A DNA stretch of 34,015 nucleotides from NCBI GenBank assembly GCA_945877405.1, contig CAMCSA010000025.1, forward strand, positions 1 to 34,015, read 5' to 3'. The translations under genes and the position numbers were made by a program. Source of the stretch: an uncultured Erysipelotrichaceae bacterium. Its GTDB lineage: Bacteria > Bacillota_I > Bacilli_A > Erysipelotrichales > Erysipelotrichaceae. The notes under the pieces are model-generated. The model had not been told where the DNA came from and did no database searches. It saw only the letters and a list, made by a program, of their open reading frames with translations. How positions within the stretch are numbered: the stretch's first letter is position 1; every line of letters begins with the position of its first letter. This document shows positions 8,301 through 14,774 of this stretch, piece by piece.

Positions 8301-9409
8301 TAGGGCTCAGGCTTGTTTTTGAAGAAGATATTACTTCCGTAAAACAGGCATCCATGAAAATCTCCCAGCTGGATGCATCGCAGTTTAAGGACAGAACACC
8401 AGCAGAAATGGTACAGAAACTGTTTGATGTATATACAAGAAACAACAGTGATATTGTCCAGTATTCCCCATCCTTTGAAACGGTCTTTGCACAGCCTGTG
8501 GAAACAGTTGAAATCAGAAGTGCAGAAAGATCCAGACAGACGGTTGTTGCCTGGTGGCATGGAAAGAAACTTTCCATCAATGATTTTGCGCGGATTGTCA
8601 GTCAGGCAGTAGAAGAAACAAAGGCGCTGATTGAAGAAAAGGATCGTGAACTGTTTGAAAACATTCTTTCTCAGACAGTTGCGCAGAAACTGACTGCAAG
8701 AATTGATGATTCCCGCAAGTGGGTGAAAGATATGTCTGCATTAATGAAAAAGATGAAGACATCGATGGATCTGCACTTCTCCCTTTCCTGGACGCCAATT
8801 GAAAAAGATGAATCCGATGAGCTGAGTATTTCACAGCTGGAAAAGATTCTGAATATGGATCGTGAACTGATCAGCAGTGAAGATGAGATGAAGGCAGCCA
8901 GATATTTCCGCAATCGTATCGCAAAGGAAAAGCAGAAAATGATGGAAAGAAATGAAGCCATCAATTACATGGAGCTTGTTCGTGATGTTCTGGATTATCG
9001 CAGATGGTTTGAATTCAGAATGTCATACTGGCGCAATACAGGTAACCGCAATGAACTGACCAATGCGGCATTCAACAGATTCTCAGGTGGTGAAAAAGCC
9101 ATGGCGATGTACATCCCGCTGTTTGCAGCCCTCAATGCACAGTATCAGAAAGCATCAGATCCATGGCATCCACGTATTCTGGCTCTTGATGAAGCATTTG
9201 CTGGGGTAGATGATACCAATATCGCTTCCATGTTCCAGCTTGTTGAGGAACTTGACTTTGACTATATCATGAATTCACAGATTCTCTGGGGCTGCTTTGA
9301 AACCGTCAGAAAACTGAAGATCTGTGAGCTGTTACGACCATTGAACGCCGATCATGTAACGGTAATCAATTATATATGGGATGGTCACCACAGGAGGCTT
9401 TGTGATTGA
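5390..9409 (+). CDS. jetC: Wadjet type III SMC-like ATPase JetC (TIGR02680 family)
   Basis: A 1339-residue SMC-like ATPase, the motor of Wadjet. In the family it dimerises, extrudes DNA loops on ATP hydrolysis and recognises small circular DNA. Walker A is GQNGSGKS at residues 34-41, followed by the TIGR02680-typical PGRLDPFGSADRKMEYY. Long coiled-coil arms occupy roughly residues 270-560 and 760-1000. An ABC signature, RFSGGEKAMAMY, lies near residue 1230, and Walker B, RILALDEAFAG, near residue 1262. Both nucleotide-binding halves are intact. The start is ATG 5390 with GGAGG upstream, overlapping jetB. The frame is uninterrupted, so the motor is predicted functional despite the damaged jetD behind it. 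Confidence 0.96.
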   Translation: MSERWKMNRVGFVNFWLYDDECFELEDGKMLLRGQNGSGKSITTQSFIPFILDGDRTPGRLDPFGSADRKMEYYFLMDGQKEESTGYLYLEFKKEGCDEYRTIGIGQKAHKGRPMGFWGFVILDQRRIGIDLQLYQRSGDIRIPLEKTELKKLLGEQNPFTDEQGKYKALVNQYIFGFERMEQYEQFLSLLIKIRGSKLSNAFRPTRIYQILNDSLQVLSDEDLRPMVEAMERMDAIQEKLEGLIRSHNNAKVIAGEYDRYNQFMLIRKWQACKESEEAADAVEKNLNTMIAETDQKKQEVLEKRNEIARLEAELNAIARQIEEYLDPEVENMDQRLVNAEKQVQTVNSRLSDKNGQIREKKEQLLICERNEEQYISAKEYQEGKADEKIRELNDLNETLQMDVHVKAVSDSYEDASILLEIADVEKQISDTCHLLQVSYRKNEEWHKAQQEEHDHFQIVSAKTAVVEEKEERRDQMKDQLIEDLHSLRDNTYWSVEQKTIEDGKEIVMSYERSADSIPFDAVLSSDYQRVLHSYNYQQMQKETQLHGLNKKMDVLVDEYHQLEEVREVEPVRDDRTAASRQRLMEVGIQAIPFYRTVKFADGVDEHRQAVIEASLLKAGLLDALVVTKQDRRTMEEKCPDLLDVTIQPGEDHHELTFKELVVEDGLNEAMATEVARILSCFDHEFIVTDDGAFTHGLLQGRSDQNASLYIGATARLRAHQLALLEKQKQIDELAGEIREVTAELDEIAAICKGMKEEWEKRPSVKELGQLCDTIFEDTLILNGLYERQKQLETASLAKKAEADQCLQSANKACSRFPYERTVGAYEDVLSDLKLYQRLFTSLSGFRREMEKYQSMIAQNAEMKEQAENDCDFMIREKQSLEAELSSLQETIATIQSYLTSDEMVEKVEKLQSFRRDQKEKENLLHHVQTRVSILEHDLEGSDDRIAHLRKEMQIHDHDRALCRQYMMEEVGLRLVFEEDITSVKQASMKISQLDASQFKDRTPAEMVQKLFDVYTRNNSDIVQYSPSFETVFAQPVETVEIRSAERSRQTVVAWWHGKKLSINDFARIVSQAVEETKALIEEKDRELFENILSQTVAQKLTARIDDSRKWVKDMSALMKKMKTSMDLHFSLSWTPIEKDESDELSISQLEKILNMDRELISSEDEMKAARYFRNRIAKEKQKMMERNEAINYMELVRDVLDYRRWFEFRMSYWRNTGNRNELTNAAFNRFSGGEKAMAMYIPLFAALNAQYQKASDPWHPRILALDEAFAGVDDTNIASMFQLVEELDFDYIMNSQILWGCFETVRKLKICELLRPLNADHVTVINYIWDGHHRRLCD

Positions 9410-10669
9410 AAACGATTGTGCACAGTATCTGAAAAAGAAAAACCTGCATCTGTTTTTAACAGAAGTCAGGAAAAAATATGAGACCTATGGCAGGTTTACC
9501 GGCAGGATCACGATCACACAGCAGGAATGCAGTGATCTTTCCGGTATCCTTGGTATTTCTGTTACACCAGGGACACCTGTGAGTGTAATCCGTTTTGTTG
9601 AAGCATTGCAGAAAACAAAGTTCGGATGTGTGGATATGAAAAAGCTGCTGGAAGCATATTTTGAAGAACCTGTTGTGACAAAAGAAGAAAGAAGGCAGAA
9701 GCAGCAGGGACAGCAGGAACAGTTCCATACCCGTATCCTTTCTGCGGGAAAGGAACTAGGTGTAGATGAAATACTGATGCACTGGCTGGAAGATATGACT
9801 GAAAACAGAAATGGGGGCTACAGGCTTTTATCTGCATACAGAAATCATGAGGAAGCAATCCTGTTGCCTGTGCTTTATGGACTGCAGCTGGTGCATGATC
9901 AGATGCTTCATGAACCACTTGCGGTAGCGGCTCCCATATTTCCGGTAATCCACATTTTCTGGATCGTGATAGCGATGGTGGCAGGCTGTTTGTTTATGGC
10001 CTGTGTCATCTGTATGATGTGCCTTTTCCTGTAAACTCACTTGAGATGGAACAGCTGTATGCAACTGCAGGTATTACAAAAGATGAAATTGCAGGAAGTG
10101 TTGTCATGTATGGCGTTCCTTTATACCGCAAAGACGGGATTCATCTTGGCGCAAAGGCATGTTATGCATATGGCGAGCCGTTTGTCTGCACAAAATCAGC
10201 TTTGCAGGGACTGGTATCCATTGGGGATCAGAATCAGATCATAGTCATTGTTGAAAATGAAATGGTATTTACCTGGCTGATGAATCATATACCAGACAAT
10301 CATGAAATCGGACTGATCTGTACCTCCGGTCAGTTGAGCACGGTTGCCTGGAATGTACTGTCGTTACTGAAAAAGACTTCCTGCAGGCTGTATTACAGTG
10401 GCGATATGGATCCGGAAGGACTTCTGATCGGGCAGAGTGTAGTGCAGCAGATGGATGGACAGGTTACTTTGTGGCATATGGGAGAACAGGATTATCTGAA
10501 AGCTGTTTCAAAGGAAACAGTGAGTCAAAGGAGAATGGCTCTGCTTGCCAGTATGAAAAATGAACAGCTGACTGCAACCGCGGGCATGATCCGGAAAACC
10601 GGCTTTGCGGCTTATCAGGAAAACATTCTCGATCTGTATCTGAAAGATATTGAAAACTCTTTTCAGTAA
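9402..10669 (+). pseudogene. jetD: Wadjet type III nuclease subunit JetD, frameshifted (TIGR02679 family)
   Basis: JetD is the Toprim-fold nuclease that cuts DNA held by JetABC. Frame one runs from GTG 9402 (AGGAGG at 9392-9397, overlapping the jetC stop) to TAA 10034 and holds the N-terminal DUF3323-like part. Its last ~33 codons become a hydrophobic sequence foreign to the family. The normal continuation (HISGNPHFLDRDSDGGRLFV, then the DUF2399/Toprim-like half with VENEMVF and the YYSGDMDPEG DxD motif) is in another frame, open from 9914 to 10669. The switch point must lie in 9914-10034 and fits loss of one base near 9930-9935. No slippery heptamer is evident there. It is probably a recent inactivating mutation or a sequencing error; internal re-initiation at GTG 10019 or ATG 10046 cannot be excluded. 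Confidence 0.88.
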
Positions 10670-10685
10670 ATAAATGCCTGTTTTC

Positions 10686-10714
10686 TTGCGTAAGCGGTTG
10701 TAAATGATTAGAAT
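10686..10714 (+). promoter_or_regulatory. Promoter of the serine operon
   Basis: TTGCGT (10686-10691) and TAGAAT (10709-10714) are spaced by exactly 17 bases. Transcription would start near 10721, leaving a leader of about 17 bases before serC, too short for a riboswitch. Confidence 0.65.
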
Positions 10715-10737
10715 GGATATACTTGACGAGGTGACGT

Positions 10738-11826
10738 ATGAGAGAAGATCGTGTATTCAATTTTTCTGCCGGACCAGGTGTACTGGCAGAACAGGTGCTT
10801 CAGAAAGCACAGGATGAGATATTCAACTACCATGGTACAGGCATGTCCATCATGGAAATGAGTCATCGATCTTCATCTTACCAGTCTGTATTTGATCATG
10901 TGAAAGCACAGTTCAAAAAACTGATGCATGTACCGGATGACTATGAGATTCTGTTTCTGCAGGGTGGTGCATCTACGCAGTTTTCCATGATTCCACTCAA
11001 TCTGATGGGAATTACAGGAAAAGCCGACTATGCTGTAACAGGTAATTTTTCCTCTATCGCATACAAAGAGGCAGGCAAATATGGCGAGGCAAAATGCGTT
11101 TATGATGGAAGTCAGAATGGATTTACGAAGATTCCATCTCAGGATGAGCTGCAGTTATCAAAGGGAGCATCCTACTTCCATTATTGTGCCAACAATACGA
11201 TTTATGGTACAGCGTGGGATTATGTTCCTGAAACAGGTGATGTGCCGATTGTATGTGATATGTCCAGCGAAATCACTTCACATGTTGTGGATATCAGCCG
11301 TTATGGACTGATCTATGCCGGTGCACAGAAAAATATGGCACCAGCTGGGGTGACAGTTGTCATCATCCGTAAGGACCTGGCAGGTAAGCAGATGGAAAAT
11401 ACACCATATATGCTGAACTATCAGACGATGATTGATAAGGATTCCATGCTGAATACACCTCCATGCTGGTGTATCTACATGCTTGGGCTGACACTTGAGT
11501 GGCTGGATGAACAGGGTGGTGTAGAAGCAATGGAAAAGATCAAGCATGCCAAAGCACAGATGATCTATGATGTCATTGACGCTTCATCCCTGTATATCGG
11601 ACATGCAGAAAGATCTGCAAGATCCGATATGAATATTACTTTCCATACAGGTAACCCTGAAACAGATGCACTTTTCATTCAAGAAGCTGCGGCTCAGGGA
11701 CTTGTCAGTCTGAAGGGACATCGCATTACTGGAGGGATGCGTGCCTCCATCTACAATGCCATGCCGATGGAAGGCGTAGAAAAGCTGAGAGATTTCATGA
11801 TTGATTTTGAAAGAAGGAACGGTTAA
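10738..11826 (+). CDS. serC: Phosphoserine aminotransferase
   Basis: A 362-residue PLP-dependent class V aminotransferase that converts 3-phosphohydroxypyruvate and glutamate to phosphoserine and 2-oxoglutarate, the second step of serine synthesis. The N-terminus FNFSAGPGVL and the segment FLQGGASTQFSMIP are diagnostic. The PLP-binding lysine is K198 in AGAQKNMAPAG. The length matches the family (about 360). The start is ATG 10738 with GAGGTG at 10728-10733. serA begins four bases after its stop codon, so the two enzymes are co-expressed. No serB follows in this window. Confidence 0.97.
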   Translation: MREDRVFNFSAGPGVLAEQVLQKAQDEIFNYHGTGMSIMEMSHRSSSYQSVFDHVKAQFKKLMHVPDDYEILFLQGGASTQFSMIPLNLMGITGKADYAVTGNFSSIAYKEAGKYGEAKCVYDGSQNGFTKIPSQDELQLSKGASYFHYCANNTIYGTAWDYVPETGDVPIVCDMSSEITSHVVDISRYGLIYAGAQKNMAPAGVTVVIIRKDLAGKQMENTPYMLNYQTMIDKDSMLNTPPCWCIYMLGLTLEWLDEQGGVEAMEKIKHAKAQMIYDVIDASSLYIGHAERSARSDMNITFHTGNPETDALFIQEAAAQGLVSLKGHRITGGMRASIYNAMPMEGVEKLRDFMIDFERRNG

Positions 11827-11830
11827 GAAC

Positions 11831-12994
11831 ATGTACAGAATCAAAACATTAAACAATATTTCCCCAAGTGTGCTGGAAGTACTGAAAAAAGATGAATATG
11901 AACTTTCCGATCACATCGAAAACCCGGATGGTTTATTTGTGCGTGCATCTGATCTGCATGGGTATGACTTTAATGAGAATCTGAAGTGTATCGGCAGAGC
12001 TGGAATCGGTGTCAATACGATTCCATTAAAGGAATGTGCAGAAAAGGGTATTGTCGTATTCAATACACCAGGAGGTAATGCCAATGCGGTCAAGGAACTG
12101 TTCCTGTTTGGTATTTCCATGGCGGGCAGAGATATTCTTAAAGCCATGAAATGGGTGTATGAATATGATGGAAGTGAAGGTCCGATCGCACAGCGGATGG
12201 AAAAAATCAAAAAGCAGTTTGCAGGACCTGAATACGCCGGAAAGACAATCGGTGTAGTCGGTACTGGTAATGTCGGCTCTCTTGTTGCCAACATTGCGCT
12301 TGATCTTGGTATGAAGGTATATGCTTACGATCCGTATTTGAGTGTTGATGCAGCATGGAAGGTGTCACGTCGTGTGTTCCGTGTTGCTACACTGGATGAT
12401 CTGCTCAGACATGTAGACTATCTGTCATTGCATTGTCCATTGACAGATGAGACAAGAGGTCTGATTGGAGAAAAGCAGATTGCAATGATGAAAGATGGTG
12501 CGCGTATCATCAACTATGCACGTGGTGAAGTAGTTGATGAAGATGCAATAATTGCAGCACTTGAAAGTGGAAAAATCGCAAGATTTGTATCTGACTTCCC
12601 GACAGAAAAGATGGTTCAGGCACCAAATACCGTATTAACACCACATCTTGGTGGTACAACAGGGGAAGCAGAAGCAAACTGTGCCAAGATGGCAGCTGTA
12701 CAGATGGACGATTATCTGAAAAACGGTAATATCCGCAATTCTGTCAATTTCCCGGATGTCACTCTGGAAAGGGCAGGCAGTGCAAGAATCTGCCTGATTC
12801 ACAGAAACATTCCTGGAATGCTGACAAACATCATGCCTGTTTTCTCACGCGATGGAATCAATATTGAAAACATGACAAACAAGTCATCTGGTGAATTTGC
12901 CTATTCCATCTTCGATGTCAACAGTGTTGTTGATGAAAAGGCTGTTGCGGATCTGAATGCATTAGATGGCATGATCCGAGTCAGAGTACTTTAA
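11831..12994 (+). CDS. serA: D-3-phosphoglycerate dehydrogenase, short form with ACT domain
   Basis: A 387-residue enzyme oxidising 3-phosphoglycerate to 3-phosphohydroxypyruvate with NAD, the first committed serine step. Residues about 85-280 carry the NAD-binding Rossmann fold (GVVGTGNVGSLVANIALDLG). The catalytic Arg is in NYARGEVVDE and the catalytic His in TPHLGGTTGEAE. The C-terminal ~70 residues are an ACT domain (RICLIHRNIPGMLTNIMPVF), a likely serine-sensing feedback site. There is no intervening ASB domain, so this is the short bacterial form. I chose ATG 11831 (MYRIKTLNN), preceded by GAAGGAA, over an upstream in-frame ATG at 11801 that would overlap serC. Confidence 0.96.
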   Translation: MYRIKTLNNISPSVLEVLKKDEYELSDHIENPDGLFVRASDLHGYDFNENLKCIGRAGIGVNTIPLKECAEKGIVVFNTPGGNANAVKELFLFGISMAGRDILKAMKWVYEYDGSEGPIAQRMEKIKKQFAGPEYAGKTIGVVGTGNVGSLVANIALDLGMKVYAYDPYLSVDAAWKVSRRVFRVATLDDLLRHVDYLSLHCPLTDETRGLIGEKQIAMMKDGARIINYARGEVVDEDAIIAALESGKIARFVSDFPTEKMVQAPNTVLTPHLGGTTGEAEANCAKMAAVQMDDYLKNGNIRNSVNFPDVTLERAGSARICLIHRNIPGMLTNIMPVFSRDGINIENMTNKSSGEFAYSIFDVNSVVDEKAVADLNALDGMIRVRVL

Positions 12995-13003
12995 TCAGAA
13001 ATC

Positions 13004-13022
13004 AGGGCGTAATGCCCTTTTT
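13004..13022 (+). terminator. Weak terminator-like hairpin between serA and the LarA homologue
   Basis: A 5-bp stem (AGGGC/GCCCT) with a 5-base loop followed by five T. It is short, so it probably attenuates rather than stops transcription into the next gene, which starts 15 bases further on without a visible promoter. Confidence 0.5.
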
Positions 13023-13036
13023 CAGAAAGAAACGAT

Positions 13037-14281
13037 ATGATTACACAAATCAGAAAAGGAAATGAAATACTGGAAGTGAATCTTCCGAACACATCAGTCA
13101 TTCTGAGTCCTGCCAACCTGCCACAGGACATGGATGAAGCAGAAATTGTAAAGAAAGCACTTCTTTCTCCGATTGGATCGAAGAGATTGAACCAGATTGT
13201 TCATCCTGCAGAAAAGATTGTCATCATTACCAGTGATATTACAAGACCAATGCCAACGGATCGGGTGATGGATCCTTTGATGGAAGAACTGGTATCGGCA
13301 GGCGTGGATCCAAAGGATGTGACGGTTGTGTTTGCACGAGGTTCTCATCGTCATCACACTGAAGCAGAAATGCGTCATCTTGTCGGAAAATGGTATGATC
13401 GGATCAGATGTGTTGATTCTGACAGTGAAAATGTCATTCATCTTGGCACCACTTCAGCTGGAACACCGGTAGATATTGACGCCCGTGTTGTTCAGGCGGA
13501 TCGAAGAATTTGTCTTGGTAATGTGGAATTTCATTATTTTGCGGGATACTCCGGAGGAGCCAAGGCAATCATGCCGGGTGTTTCCACGACTTCTGCAATC
13601 ACGATGAATCACAGAATGATGGTGGATCCAAGAGCCTGCGCAGGAAATCTCGATGATAATCCGGTCCGGTGTGATATTGAAGAAGCCGGAAGGATGACGG
13701 GGATCGATTTTATTGTCAACGTCGTATTGAATACGAAAAAACAGATCATTTATTGTGCATCTGGAGACAGTGTGAAGGCACATCGTGATGCATGTGCCTA
13801 TCTGAAAGGTATCTATCAAAGCCCGATCGAGAAGAAAGCGGATGTTGTAATTGTATCTCAGGGTGGTGCACCAAAGGATCTGAATCTGTATCAGACACAG
13901 AAAGCACTGGATAATGCAGGTCATGCGGTGAAGGATGGAGGAACGATCATTCTTGTTGGCAGCTGTAAAGAAGGATTCGGAAATGCACTGTTTGAAGAAT
14001 GGATGATGCAGTATACAAAGCCGGATGATATGATTGGTGCCCTGCATAAACATTTCATGCTGGGAGCGCATAAGGCAACTGCGATTGCAATGCTGAAGAA
14101 AAGAGCAGATATTCTGTTTGTATCAGATATGGATGATTCCATCATTCAGAAAACATTCCTGCAGCCTGTTGATGATCTACAGACTGCAGTGGATGTGTGT
14201 CTTGAAAAATATGGTGCAGATGCCAGGGTCATTGTCATGCCGTATGGTGGCAGTACATTACCTGTCTGTCAGTCAATTTGA
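13037..14281 (+). CDS. LarA-family (DUF2088) nickel-dependent racemase/epimerase homologue
   Basis: A 414-residue member of the lactate racemase LarA family, enzymes that racemise or epimerise 2-hydroxy acids through a nickel-pincer cofactor. Key residues are visible: the histidine motif RGSHRHHTEAE (H104, H106, H107), H166 and K176 in HYFAGYSGGAKAIMPGV (K176 would tether the cofactor), and H192 in NHRMMVDP. The H166-K176-H192 spacing matches H174-K184-H200 of lactate racemase. None of the cofactor genes larB, larC or larE is in the window. It follows serA by 42 bases with only a weak hairpin between. The substrate is unknown; 2-hydroxy acids other than lactate are plausible, so I give no gene symbol. 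Confidence 0.88.
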   Translation: MITQIRKGNEILEVNLPNTSVILSPANLPQDMDEAEIVKKALLSPIGSKRLNQIVHPAEKIVIITSDITRPMPTDRVMDPLMEELVSAGVDPKDVTVVFARGSHRHHTEAEMRHLVGKWYDRIRCVDSDSENVIHLGTTSAGTPVDIDARVVQADRRICLGNVEFHYFAGYSGGAKAIMPGVSTTSAITMNHRMMVDPRACAGNLDDNPVRCDIEEAGRMTGIDFIVNVVLNTKKQIIYCASGDSVKAHRDACAYLKGIYQSPIEKKADVVIVSQGGAPKDLNLYQTQKALDNAGHAVKDGGTIILVGSCKEGFGNALFEEWMMQYTKPDDMIGALHKHFMLGAHKATAIAMLKKRADILFVSDMDDSIIQKTFLQPVDDLQTAVDVCLEKYGADARVIVMPYGGSTLPVCQSI

Positions 14282-14311
14282 GTCAGTTTCTGATTAAGAG
14301 ACTGACTTTTT
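14281..14311 (+). terminator. Terminator of the serC-serA-larA-like operon
   Basis: An 11-bp stem with one mismatch (AGTCAGTTTCT 14281-14291 with AGAGACTGACT 14297-14307) is followed by five T. It begins at the last base of the stop codon. Confidence 0.85.
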
Positions 14312-14371
14312 GCATGTTTTCAATCAAAATTTCAGAATTTTTGTATGATTTTAAAAAAAAACGGGAATAAC

Positions 14372-14392
14372 TATAATGCCGGCGGAAAAGCC
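14372..14392 (+). promoter_or_regulatory. -10 box and leader hairpin upstream of the SSB-like gene
   Basis: A perfect TATAAT lies at 14372-14377, preceded by an A-rich tract but no good -35. A small GC hairpin (CGGC/GCCG, about 14380-14392) sits right before the AAGGAGG ribosome site (14394-14400), within the expected 5' leader. Confidence 0.5.
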
Positions 14393-14408
14393 GAAGGAGG
14401 TTATTCAA

Positions 14409-14774
14409 ATGAAAGATCGTAATGAAACATTAATTGTGGGGACCATTTTTGGTGAACCACGCTTCAGCCAGACAAAAAATGGCGGAACCTGTGCATCGTT
14501 TACTGTGGCAGTAAAGCGTCCGGATCCAAGTAAGACAAAGGATCTGATCAATGTTACTGCATGGAATGACATGGCAGACAGGCTTGCTTTGGAGTTTGGA
14601 CCGGAGCGCAGGATTCTTGTTCGTGGAAGCATTCATCGGACAAGTTATGTATCCGCAGATGGTTCACGCAGAAACTTCACCAAGATCAATGCGGACATTC
14701 TGGAACATCCGGATGAGGCGGTGGAAGTACCTGTTCAGGAAGAAACGGCACATGAGTATGGGTATTCCGCATGA
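14409..14774 (+). CDS. Short single-stranded DNA-binding (SSB-like) OB-fold protein
   Basis: A 121-residue SSB-family protein. The OB fold spans about residues 5-103, with typical elements: TLIVGTIFGEPRFSQTKNG, ASFTVAVKRP, INVTAWNDMADRLA and ILVRGSIHRTSY. It lacks the glycine/glutamine-rich linker and the acidic DDDIPF-type tail that main SSBs use to recruit repair partners, ending instead in HEYGYSA. This suggests a second, specialised SSB rather than the replicative one, and it is not beside rpsF/rpsR as the main ssb usually is in Bacillota. The start is ATG 14409 after AAGGAGG; the in-frame ATG at 14376 lies in the -10 box. The stop overlaps the following surface-protein gene in ATGA. Confidence 0.85.
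   Translation: MKDRNETLIVGTIFGEPRFSQTKNGGTCASFTVAVKRPDPSKTKDLINVTAWNDMADRLALEFGPERRILVRGSIHRTSYVSADGSRRNFTKINADILEHPDEAVEVPVQEETAHEYGYSA

Noticed and set aside
9914-10034. Programmed -1 ribosomal frameshift to make full JetD
   Set aside because: No X-XXY-YYZ slippery heptamer in the right frame and no obvious downstream stimulatory hairpin. Kept only as a remote alternative.
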